Source: Stictocephala bisonia
Taxonomy: Eukaryota > Arthropoda > Insecta > Hemiptera > Membracidae
Length of the DNA: 64,000 nucleotides
Direction: 5' to 3'
Assembly: GCA_035578905.1 (NCBI GenBank)
Contig: JAQJVL010000513.1
Coordinates: forward strand, 416,254 to 480,253
The position numbers were made by a program, and so were the translations under genes. Shown here in pieces: positions 36,779-47,125 of the stretch. The stretch's first letter is position 1. Each line of letters starts with the position of its first letter. The notes under the pieces were generated by a model. That model saw only the letters and a program-made list of their open reading frames with translations. It was not told the DNA's origin and made no database searches.

Positions 36779-37940
36779 TTGTTAGGTTATGTTAAGTTTA
36801 GTTTGCACGTATTAGAGCTTACGTTTAGTTAAAAACTGTTAAATTAGATATTGCAACTACAAAATATGACGTGATAATTAGAAGCTGTTATAAAATAATA
36901 AATTCCTTTTAGTTAGGTTAGTACAATGCTTTATATTTTATATTTATGTTTTATTTATTAAGTCTGAAACAGCTCTCAAATCCAGCCAAAGACTTATTAA
37001 AAATGGGAAGTAAACGAAAACGCCGGCGGCTTCAAACTCAACAAACTTTCTTTGAAACACTGATTACCATTCTCATAGAGACTGTCTGTGTTTGTTTCGC
37101 TCAAGGGATTCATCGATGATACATATCCCACTGTAATATCTTGAGTATTACTTATTATAAATATCAATTTAACCTAATGATTGTTTCCATTCTTGGTCTA
37201 TCATTTATGTATACTTATATAGATCAGCTTGGTTTATCAGAATTTAGTTAATATGCCAAAAAATCAATAATAGTAGATTCTACGCTTCTTTTTGCAGACA
37301 AACATATTATTTATTAAATTCATTAATATTTACAAATATAGTATATAAGGTTCAGGAGTTGTTGGATCATTAAATTTATCAACCGGGGGAGGGAGTTGAT
37401 ACATTTAAAAAAATAAGAGTGGGGGCTCTTGGTAGAGGGTATTTTAGGAAAATGTAAACACTCATATTGCTTCCATGCTATCTATATATTTTAAACCGAA
37501 CACAAACATAACTTTTTAAAGTTACATTTTCAAAATTGATATTTTTAATATATTTTGTCAAAGAGTTTTTAACTGTTTACTTTTAATGAACAGTTTATCA
37601 AAAAATTAGTTTTGTCTATTTAAATATTTATTCAAAATATATAGATTAGTTTTAAAAGATTTTACAACAAACCAATTTATCAAACTATCATTATCTTTAC
37701 ATGCCTTTATTATTCTTTTGACTTCAATTTGACCTTGTTTATCTTAAATATATTGTAAATTTTCATCTTAAAATAAATCTAATATAACCTATTCTTTGTA
37801 CATATTTGTGAAGCTCAATTCTACAAAATATAAAGTACAATATATTTGTTTAACATGTACAGTATATTAAAAAATATATACATCTAAATATTCTAGATAT
37901 GTTACGGTATAGATAGATTATATACAGCATACTTTGCATA
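36779..37940. other. AT-rich non-coding stretch
   Basis: No gene or repeat was recognised. Confidence 0.35.
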
Positions 37941-38815
37941 CACGGGGTGTTCATAAAATCCTCGAGATTTCGGGATATTGTTACGTACAGGAAAACTAAG
38001 GTAAATATTCCAAAAAACACACGTCCTGAAACGCTTAGTATTGTGCCTATTTGTTTGAAAGTATTTTTACATAGTTTCTTATAAATCCCTCAAAATATTA
38101 TCTTCAAACTCCGTACATATATGAGAAATAATACCTAATTTAGAATATAAAGTTCCTACTTTGTACAATTCTAAAATGGTGGCTACATTTAATTTATAAG
38201 CTTAAAACGTATAAATTTTTCAATAAAACTACAATTTACATAAAAATTATCAAATTTTGATTCCCTAAAAGATTTTACAAGGATTGGTATAATCAGATCA
38301 TTAATAACTGATAATTTGTAATTTTTGTAAAGCAGTGCATTCTATTTGGATAAAATTGCCACAACATTAGCATGAACTGTTAGAAACATTACAACTTATC
38401 AGTTATTAATAATGTTAATAATATAATATTAACAATCGCTGTATCATCTTTACCAGGATATTGAATTTTGCAATTGTTGAGTAAATTGTAGTTTTTTTTA
38501 AGATATTAAGCTTTGAAAACTTAAAGTAGGCGCCATTTTGAAATGGTACAATATAATAACTTGATACTCTACACTAAATTGAGTGTTATTATTCTCATGA
38601 ATGATAAGACACTTACACATGAATGTAAGGAATTTGAAGATATTGACTCGAGGAGTTATTAGGTATGATAAATTATGTACAAAACACATTCAGACATACA
38701 GACGCAAAAAAACCGTTTTAGGACATAGGTTTAAAGAACTTTTGTTTAGTTTTCATGCAAGTAATCATATCCCGAAAACTTGAAGTGTGTTTCATCAACA
38801 CCCTGTATATTAAAA
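37941..38815. mobile_element. 875-bp foldback DNA transposon (non-autonomous), TA-flanked
   Basis: The ends are CACGGGGTGTTCAT and, on the other strand, CAGGGTGTTGATGA, with TA on both outer sides. The two halves pair almost throughout, diverged but collinear: TTTCGGGATAT, GAAAACTAA, TATCTTCAAA, AAAATGGTGGCTAC (against AAAATGGCGCCTAC), AAACTACAATTTAC and ATTAATAACTGATAA occur in order on each arm. The centre is near 38378. No transposase is encoded; the open frames at 38498-38689 and 38601-38783 are the arms read on opposite strands. TA flanks favour a Tc1/mariner-type mobilising enzyme, by inference. Confidence 0.85.
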
Positions 38816-40244
38816 GTAAGCAAGTCATTTCAAAATGAAAAACAGTGTACTTTCCATGAATAATAGTCAATATTTATGTAATATCTTCAATTAAACTTAA
38901 TATCCTTTTATGTATCTTTTCATCTGAAAATAGTTAACAATTTAACTTAAAAATATATGCAATTATTTACTAGTCGAATATTTAGAAATATTAATGTAAG
39001 ATTATATTAATAAAACAATATTCCTTTCAAAATAGATGAAGATTTTAATTGTTTTCGAGGACCAAAATACTATAATTTGTATTCAAACTAAATGTAAATT
39101 GATTTCCAAGGCAGAAAATCACCCTAACAGGAACGTCGTAACTACATGCACCTTGTAAACGATGTTTTATACCTAGGTAACCCCACCTATGAACTACATA
39201 GACGACTACCCCCTGCAGTACATTCTACATTCACTGGAGTCTCACTCAACACAGTGTGTCCGAATCATTATGATTGAAAAGGGAATATTCAAAGTAGTAT
39301 CGTTGCGCAGGTAGTCGTATCGATCACACAACGGGCACGTCGAGTAATCAATTAATTACCATTCGGATAATTAAATTATATTTACGTTTCATTGCAATAT
39401 ATTAATTACTAATTTTGGAAAATTGCTTTATTTCATTAGTAACAATTATTTATTAAGAACCCACTTGTATATTGGGCAGAAATAGCCATTCATTAAAGTA
39501 CTTGGAGTATTTCTACAGCAGTTGCCTCAGTTTATACAAATGTATTAAATAATAATTACCTGGAGGGAGGGTTTTAGATTTATTTGTAGCTGGACTATAA
39601 ATTAATAATTCACAGTGTATTAAAACCAGTTGTTAAATGTATATGAAAATGGCAAATGTGTAATTTAGCAACCTTCATGAGGTCCTCGGCCGTGACGACT
39701 GTAATGGAAACGTAGACCAGATCCTTTGTGATGTAATAGATCAAAATACATTTGGTCTGAAGATGGCAAGTGTAGTTTACTGAAAGCGATCGCCATAATG
39801 TATTCAACTAGACTCGATGTATTCAACTTGCGCTGTGTGACGTTGCTTTTGATTTTACTTCATTTCTTGCAAAACTAATATCCTAAAATACAAATTTGGC
39901 TTCAAAATAAGAAACTATTTTTAGCTCCTGATTATCTCTATTCATATTTAACTATTCAACCATAATTTGTAATGTTCTATTGTTGAGCAGAGTCAGTACA
40001 CAATATTAGGTGTATTGCTTCTTCGTTCTTTACAATTGTTAACTTTAAATGACAGTGACATTCTGAAAAACCTTATGCCCTATATTTTAAGTAAGCCCTT
40101 GTATCATAAGTGCCTACTGACCCTCCCCCCTCAACACGACCTTCAATATAAAGGATATACTATCCGCATTTCGGCCAAATATTGTTATTACTGTCATTTT
40201 ACTAATTATTATGACAAATTCCAATAGCAAATATTCGTAGACAC
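38816..40244. other. AT-rich non-coding stretch
   Basis: No gene was recognised. The minus-strand open frame at 39610-39807 has no signature. Confidence 0.35.
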
Positions 40245-40475
40245 GTTAAGAGTTCTCAGTTCAATTCCAATCAGAGTCGTAACACATGTTAAGAGGGATC
40301 AGCTGATAACCACCGGCTGTTCATTAGTAACTGGACTGTTAATTAACTACACTTTCGGAATATTCGACCTTAGTTTGTAACAACTACAATATTCGCTCGT
40401 CTACACTCATCACACTCATTCGAAATCCATATTCGCCCATCTTGGCGATCGGCGTTTTAAGAATAAGTAAATAAA
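40245..40475 (+). repeat. Family B dispersed repeat (copy 2, most complete)
   Basis: Ordered blocks are: GTTCAATTCCAATCAGAG (B-box-like), then ATCAGCTGATAACCACCGGC, TGTTCATTAGTAACTGGAC, CTCGTCTACACTCATCACAC and finally TTGGCGATCGGCGTTTTAAG, ending near AATAAGTAAATAAATAG. The same order occurs in the other copies, which supports a tRNA-derived SINE-like element. No A box was recognised here. Confidence 0.6.
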
Positions 40476-41946
40476 TAGCAATGTATTATTATTATACGCC
40501 AATAAAAGCTTGTACAAATGGTGACAGCTAATCAACAACATGTTCTTTCAGTTGTTTTGTATTAATATAAACATCTGATTACTATTTCACTAATTAGTTT
40601 GACTAGATGACAACAGAGTGCGTGTTTACCAGCAACAGCGACGTAATTAATGTTGTCTTATTAATTATTATGACTGGATATTCATGCGTTGGAAAACGGT
40701 CGCTGACATCAATGAACACACTGTTTAGTTGGGTTAGTTTGACAGAAAAGTGAACCCTTTCTGTGGAGATAGGAGATCTAAATTTTCTGTTGATTACCAA
40801 ACTTGTACTGAAAGCTTAGGAGTTACGACTGGATGTGTGAATCTAAAAACTTACTTCCAAGTAGTGGTGCTTGTATGTTTCTGACAAGTTGTTCTAAAAC
40901 TTGAGTAGTAGGAAATGTTTCCAATTTCTCTGTCATATGATCTCAAAAGTTCATCGACGTTTGATCAACTTTATCATCTGCCTCTAAGTAAATAAGTTTG
41001 ATTACATTTTTGATCACTAAACTAATACTTTTTCAATCATTCTAAATGAATAGATTATATTAATATGTAGAAACATTAATCGTGTATTTATCTTTGTAAA
41101 ATGAAAATTTCATATTTAATATTAATATTTTATATATTTTAAACTAGCAGATGGGGTAGGGAGTGCAGTAACAACAGTTCAAATTAATATAGCAATATCT
41201 CTCAGCCCATATATTGTCAAAACAACCTTTTTAACCAATAAAAAAACTAGTGCTATATTCCTGATAAACATAACCGTGTTAATGACCGAATAATGATGAT
41301 AATAATAAGAGCCTTGTCCGTAATTCCGTAAGAAAATCTGTCCCTACGACTTTTATAAAGCTAGTAAGGCAATAAAATAGTTTGGTTAGATTCATTTTAA
41401 AGCGTAAGGCCCTAGGACAGAGAGGAAAATATCCGAAAGAAAACAATTATCTGGGTTCCACCCCGCTGGCCCTAAAGTATCCAATGACTTTTTTCATTCA
41501 GTTTTTTTATTGATACATTTAACATCTGTTCACTTTTATGATGTTTATACTTGTGTAAAAATTGCATATTTTTATTGTGGATTTAAAACCTTCCAATTGT
41601 TTACACGATTAAAAACAACTGTGAAACAAAAACAATTAAAATTTGCCCTGTTTAGTTTTAGTCCTTTAGTACAGGTTACCTTCAGTTACTTACTGTAATC
41701 ACACACCGAGGCCGGAGGCCGAGGTGTCACGAGACCAGCGAGTGAGTACCATCCGGCAATAACTAGGTCGGAGGCCGAGTTAACACGAGCGCAGCAACTG
41801 GCGAGGTTGGCACGCGAAGCATGTAAGGCTAAAGTGTTTTAATTCAGTAATTAAAGTGCTGTACATATATAGCACACTCTATCGTCACATTACCAAATTT
41901 ATAACCTTCAATGAATAAGATTTTCTTGATAATTGAAACCAACCAT
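40476..41946. other. Non-coding stretch
   Basis: No gene was recognised. About 41700-41830 is unusually GC-rich (GAGGCCGGAGGCCGAGG, then AACTAGGTCGGAGGCCGAG) and looks like the end of a degraded mobile element, perhaps Helitron-like because of the CTAG, but no matching 5' end was found. Confidence 0.35.
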
Positions 41947-41997
41947 AGCAATATACAGAAAACCTAACCATAGTAAAAGGGTTTTCTGTATATTGCT
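41947..41997. other. Hairpin with 18-bp perfect stem
   Basis: AGCAATATACAGAAAACC pairs with GGTTTTCTGTATATTGCT around a 15-base loop. It could be a foldback scrap or a small-RNA hairpin. It lies at the start of a 123-residue open frame (41933-42304) that has no recognisable family. Confidence 0.6.
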
Positions 41998-42826
41998 TAA
42001 AATGGCGTACATTTTTCTTACCTTCTCGTTTTTCGGGCCAAAGAAAAACTTCTTAACGATACTTATCTCAATTTCTGTGTCTGTTGGTAACGATCGTGTT
42101 TGTGATGTTTATCGATTTCCACAGAAAAAAGAAACTACTGGGCAATTTTTAAAGATTTATTTGAAACTGTCATATGTTTTTCGACATAAAATATTGAATG
42201 ATTATAAATTTTCTTCGGCATTTTGTATAGATTTACACACTTTCTGTAAGGAAATGAAAGTAATTATTTCGATGACTCTTATTTTTTCTTTATTCTATTT
42301 ATAAGGTATCTGGAATTCACCTGACGGTTCTACCCCAAATGGTCTTCTAAGTTACCGCATTATTTTTATAGCCGCGTTGCTCTGAAGGAATTTTAAATTT
42401 GATTTAATCTTAACTGAAATCTATCAGCTTTACTAACAAACATATTAACTGTAAAACAACTCGTTTAATTTTATAGGAATTTTGCAAACAATTTGGACAA
42501 TTCATATTCGGTATATTGAAATACCCAGTATCTGAAGGTCTGTAATTTGATCCTTGCAGCCACCCAATAACATTCTATTTGTGTCTCCACTTCTGTTGGG
42601 GGCATTATTTAATGTTTCAGTATCACACTATAAAATAGGTTTGAGCTTAATTACCTATAAGATTTTTGCAATACTTTCCGAAAAGCATATAAAAACTGGT
42701 GCTATTATTTGGAGGAATAACTCCATAGAAATAATATTTATTAATTTCTGTTAAAACTATTGGAAAATGAAAATAAATTTCAAAATTCTTATGAATATAC
42801 TAGATAAATACAGAAGTATATACCTT

Positions 42827-43020
42827 AATATATACAATCAAAAACGATGTACTCACTCATTACCGGAACTTCGGAATCACCGAACAGATTTTGATTAAAT
42901 TTGAAAGGAAGTTATCTTTTGTATCATAGAGATCCATTATGAACGGATTCCTCTAAGTTTCATTCATAAAGGGTAGAAACAGCCACTAAACGTTTTCTTT
43001 TTTAAATAATAGTAACATTG
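42827..43020 (+). mobile_element. Decayed Helitron 5' region, tentative
   Basis: ACTCACTCATTACCGGAAC, then ACCGAACAGATTT, then GAAAGGAAGTTATCTTTTGT and GAACGGATTCCTCTAAGTTT follow the same order as the 5' region of the Helitron ending at 55222 (read on its minus strand). The terminus is degraded to TTAATATATACAATC. No matching 3' CTAG end was located with confidence. Confidence 0.4.
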
Positions 43021-43994
43021 GCATACTTCAATTATTTACTTCAAACAACTAATACATAAAACAGAACGAGGACACAAAAGTTTGGCTGATTTGGTTTTCA
43101 TTGTGACATTTTTAAAGCTATTTATACTATCTGAAATAATTACAATACTTTGCATCCCCCTAAAGTAGACTTATCGGGGTTTCTATACTATAAAACTTTG
43201 TTATCTAGGAGGATAACGGTTTTTTATATTGATATTATTGTGATGGTTTAGAGTAAACGACGGATGGAATGGAAAGCAAGCGTAGATACCTACCCCGTAG
43301 TGTTGAAAGGACTGTCGGAAAGTATGTATGTATAAATAAGACATAAAATAAAACAGTACCTCATTCCGAAAGAATGAAACACGTGCAGGAACAAACAAAA
43401 TTCATTATAAAGGTTCCTGATGGTCATATGCCATAAGTTTTCAAAATTATAAATCAAAAGCATATTAATTGTTCATGGTCTGAAGAAACAATCCAAATTA
43501 CATCGATATTTCAATATGTGAAACAGTGAACCCTTCCGAGTGAGTTGACAAACACAGACAACCTGGATTATTTTATCAATATCTACATTTTTAATGTTCG
43601 TGGTACATTTTCCATTGCTGCTTCACCTATTCAAATGACATTTTTATTTTCTAATGCATTTTTCAGATTCTAAAATGTGTATAAATAATATATCAACCCA
43701 TTCTATTATATATAGTATATTTAAAATCTAGTTTCATACATTTAGAGCATTGAACTGATATAATGATAAATATCTTCATCATTTACCAAAACAAAATCCA
43801 TCATTATAATTTTTATGAATATTTAGGTTAATCTGTTTTAATCTGTTTACTCCATGGTAAAGTTGGGCATTCTTTTAATGTTAAACGTCAGATTACACTG
43901 ACTGCCAGTGTATTTTACTGAAGAGAATTCGATAATCCAATCGCACTAATTTTACTAAACCACTTGTCCTTTATTGTCAATGTTTCTCCACATT
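43021..43994. other. AT-rich non-coding stretch
   Basis: Nothing was recognised; the minus-strand open frame at 43201-43398 is unsupported. Confidence 0.35.
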
Positions 43995-44075
43995 CATACT
44001 AATGGTCCTCTGGATAGCACTAGAGGTGGTATGGGCCAGCCTTCAAAGCAGAAGGTCACGGGTTCACATTCGGGA
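43995..44075 (+). repeat. tRNA-derived SINE fragment (B-box region), second copy
   Basis: GGATAGCACTAGAGGTGGTA and then GCAGAAGGTCACGGGTTCAC; the latter matches the fragment at 4505-4565. A polypurine GGCGGGGAGGAGGGGGG follows. Confidence 0.4.
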
Positions 44076-44801
44076 CGGCGGGGAGGAGGGGGGTACATAC
44101 AAAATGTAGTAATAGATTTGGACATTTATCCTTTGGCAAGTTTAATATACTTCAAGTAAAAATAAACTCTGATATTGAAAGGCTAAAGAAATACTCGCGT
44201 GTTGAATGTCGCTGGTCCCATCTACGCCTGTGGAGATAACGAACAAGTTTCTCTATGTTACCCTGAGGCCGATTTAAGATTTTAGTGGTTAACCAATGAA
44301 TTTGTAGAGTTGTGCATTAACTGCTTAAGAACACCTCGTTCAACCACATACGTAACTGATTAGTTATTTTTGTAAAAACGAATATACTTAACACCGCTAC
44401 AGTACCCACAAATATTTGTAATTCTTAAAGGAGTTCCCATTTACTTTACACTTTTAATCAAACTAGATAACTAATCAAATTTTCAAAAGTATGCTGTAAG
44501 CCTATAGTTTTGTATAATTACGCCTTTTATTGAGCTTGATTGCTAATAAATTTAATTATAACTAGATGCGATTGATATTGATCATTTCAGTTAACTTTTA
44601 TGGTGCTACAAGAAATGCTGTATTATTGCACCGTTTTTGTAATTTATCGGCTTGTACTTTACAGTGAAGTTTTGCTTTTAAATGTATCAACATTTGAACA
44701 GGGGAAAATTACGAATTAGTGCTTAGTAAAATATCTGAACTGCTTACCAAATTGAAGTGCTGCAATCAGCTCACCACAGTAAATAAATAATAAGAAATAA
44801 A
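44076..44801. other. AT-rich non-coding stretch
   Basis: Nothing was recognised. Confidence 0.3.
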
Positions 44802-44957
44802 ATGGCACGAACAGTAATAACTCAACAAGTTGACAGCACCAAAGGCAGACGCACACTGAAAACCAAACCACCGCACACCAGGGTTGCCACCGTGACTGGT
44901 CTCGGGAAACAGTGTGGCCAATATTATGGTTTTCATTTGCAATACAATCGGGTATAA
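44802..44957 (+). CDS. Small open frame, 51 residues, unknown (tentative)
   Basis: ATG in the context AAAATGGC opens a frame of 51 codons starting MARTVITQQVDSTKGRRTLK and ending in a TAA at 44955. It is basic and richer in GC (CACCAGGGTTGCCACCGTG) than its AT-rich surroundings, and it is the only frame here whose composition is not that of random AT DNA. I do not recognise it. It could be a first exon, a small peptide gene, part of a mobile element or chance. Confidence 0.2.
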   Translation: MARTVITQQVDSTKGRRTLKTKPPHTRVATVTGLGKQCGQYYGFHLQYNRV

Positions 44958-45604
44958 AATTGAATATTCCTAAAAACTATTCATAGTTCCCAGGATCAAT
45001 ACATTTCATTGTAAAACAAATCGCTATTTCATCTATACATCTTATGTACCAAGAAAATACACAATTTTCGCCATTTGTAATTAATATTCTATAAAGGATT
45101 CGATTTAGTTGCTTGAAGAAACTGTTTTCTTCAATCGTGTTGAGAAGATATAGTAGACAAGGAGATGCTTATTTTCAGTTATTAATTTAAGTATTATATC
45201 ATTTAATTGTTCCTGTAACACAGGTATTGTTGAATAAAAACTTATTTACGTCATGATATAAGCTTACTTCATTTCAATAAATTGGCTAGGTGATAATAGA
45301 TTTATAGGTTAGAAGCTATCTTAATAAGATCTCAACTAAAGTTGAAACAAATGTTAGTAGTAAACAGCTGATCACTCTCAGAAGTTTCAATGTATGTTAT
45401 TTTATTTTTGTCTAAGATATTTTTGTCTAAGATATATATATATATTTGTCTAAGATATTCCACACAAATATGTTCACTGTTATTTTAAATATCAGCTGAT
45501 GTTTATTGTTGTAATATTGTTTTATTAATATGGATTGTAATCTTGCAACACTACCACGCATCCAGACTAACTGTTCAATCAACCGTGTAGTTTTGGGTTG
45601 TTTT
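44958..45604. other. Non-coding stretch before the Jockey element
   Basis: A short local triplication of TTTGTCTAAGATAT lies at about 45408-45461. CAGCTG-type E-box palindromes occur near 45366 and 45492. No gene is seen. Confidence 0.4.
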
Positions 45605-45746
45605 ACGACTGTTTTGGAGACAGCTGTTTTGTGATCTTACAGTAGTTTATTTCTATTTATATGCGTGATTTTTTAATAGTTTAGTATAATATTGTTTCTT
45701 ATTTACCGTTTTAACTAATTAATTTGAACGCTCCTCTTCTATCTAA

Positions 45747-47125
45747 ATGAACACAACATCATTAGTGTTAAAACCAGCAATCCTAACCTCATCGTTAGAC
45801 CATAATTATGCCTCTACATTACCTCGAGTGACTACTGGGAACAACAATGGGAAGCACACGCTAGAAGACAACAACATTAATCCACCAAGTAAAAAGTTTG
45901 TAACTGATCCAATTAATTACGTAAAAGTTGATTCCATGGATTTAAGTAACACTGACCCCGGTAACCTATCAATAAGTGAGTTTGAACCTGTAAAAAATAG
46001 AAAATCCAAATCGTCCTCATCTCGTATCCAGCCTCCCAATCAACGTTACAAAACGGTTATCCAAAATAGGTTTGAACCTATATCTACTCCTAGCGACAAT
46101 AATATTACTGCGTCTCCTAAATCCCAAAACATTCCACCCATCTTCCTTCATGACTCAAACAACTACCAAGCATTGATTGCAGACATTGACAACGTCTTAC
46201 AACATGATTATTACACTGTTAATAAAGGTACCTCTATTAAGATTAACGTTTCAACCTCTGACGACTTCCGCGCATTGACAGCGCATTTTCATAGTGTGAA
46301 TGTGCCATATCATTCCTTTTGCCCTCCTGATAACAAGCGACTTTCTGTAATCATGAGGAACATTCCTCTTTCCTTATCTGACGAAGAGATATACAATGAG
46401 CTAAAGTATAAACACTACCCAGTGTTAAGTCTCACGGCTATTCAACAAAGACAAATATCCTATGCCTCTTTGCGCTATTGAACTGGAAGATTCATATATC
46501 GGAAATGAAATATTTGGTCTTGAATTTCTTTTTCATTCTAAAATTCAAATTGAATTGAAACGTAACTTTAAGTCCATCCCACAGTGCACTCGTTGCCAGC
46601 GCTTCGTTTAACACACTAAGAATTATTGTAAACTCCAACCTCGATGTGTCAAGTGCACAGGTAACCATATGTATTCTGAGTGTTCCAAAAAGAAAGAAGA
46701 TTCAGTCCAATGTGTCAACTGTGGTGATTCACATACAGCCAATTATCGAGGATGCCCCTACTTCCTCAACCTAAAATCACGTTCTAAACAAAATAAAAAT
46801 ATTCTCACATCAGAAAATACTCAAACTTTTGAGATATTTAATGCGACTTTAATAATTTTCCCCTGCTGAAAACAAATGAAGGAGCTCTGACTACAAAAAA
46901 CCAAAAGGGTGATAATATACACTCACCACATGTCAACTATGCTAGCGTTGTCAACGGTGCACAGCCTAAACGTCCTGTAAATAATATGACTGACTCAAGA
47001 AACCAGAAAAGGACTCCCTCCATCCAATATTTAATTCTTTATTAACACTAATTAAGCCTTATATTCCTCAAATTAAATCATTCATTTCAGAGTTAATATC
47101 ATCGATTTTTAAGAATGGTTTTTAA
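45747..47125 (+). pseudogene. Jockey ORF1: nucleic-acid-binding protein with CCHC knuckles, broken
   Basis: This is the RNA-binding partner of the element. The first 244 residues are open (45747-46481) and include PPIFLHDSNNYQALIADIDN and the stretch up to VIMRNIPLSLSDEEIYNEL, which matches the pre-C2HC domain of arthropod Jockey ORF1 proteins. A frame break near 46462 moves on to MPLCAIELEDSYIGNEIFG. Knuckles follow: CTRCQRF, a stop at 46609-46611, then CVKCTGNHMYSEC and CVNCGDSHTANYRGC. The C-terminal part includes NYASVVNGAQ and ends IFKNGF at a TAA at 47123-47125. That end overlaps the ATG of ORF2 at 47115 by 11 bases, an arrangement typical of Jockey elements that suggests coupled translation. 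At least one further break lies near 46800-46900. Confidence 0.88.

Noticed and set aside
38498..38783. Two overlapping short frames on opposite strands as genes
   Set aside because: They are the right arm of the 875-bp foldback element read on both strands.
41933..42304. 123-residue frame as a gene
   Set aside because: Composition is that of T/A-rich DNA (phenylalanine, isoleucine, lysine rich), there is no family signature, and it begins in a hairpin.
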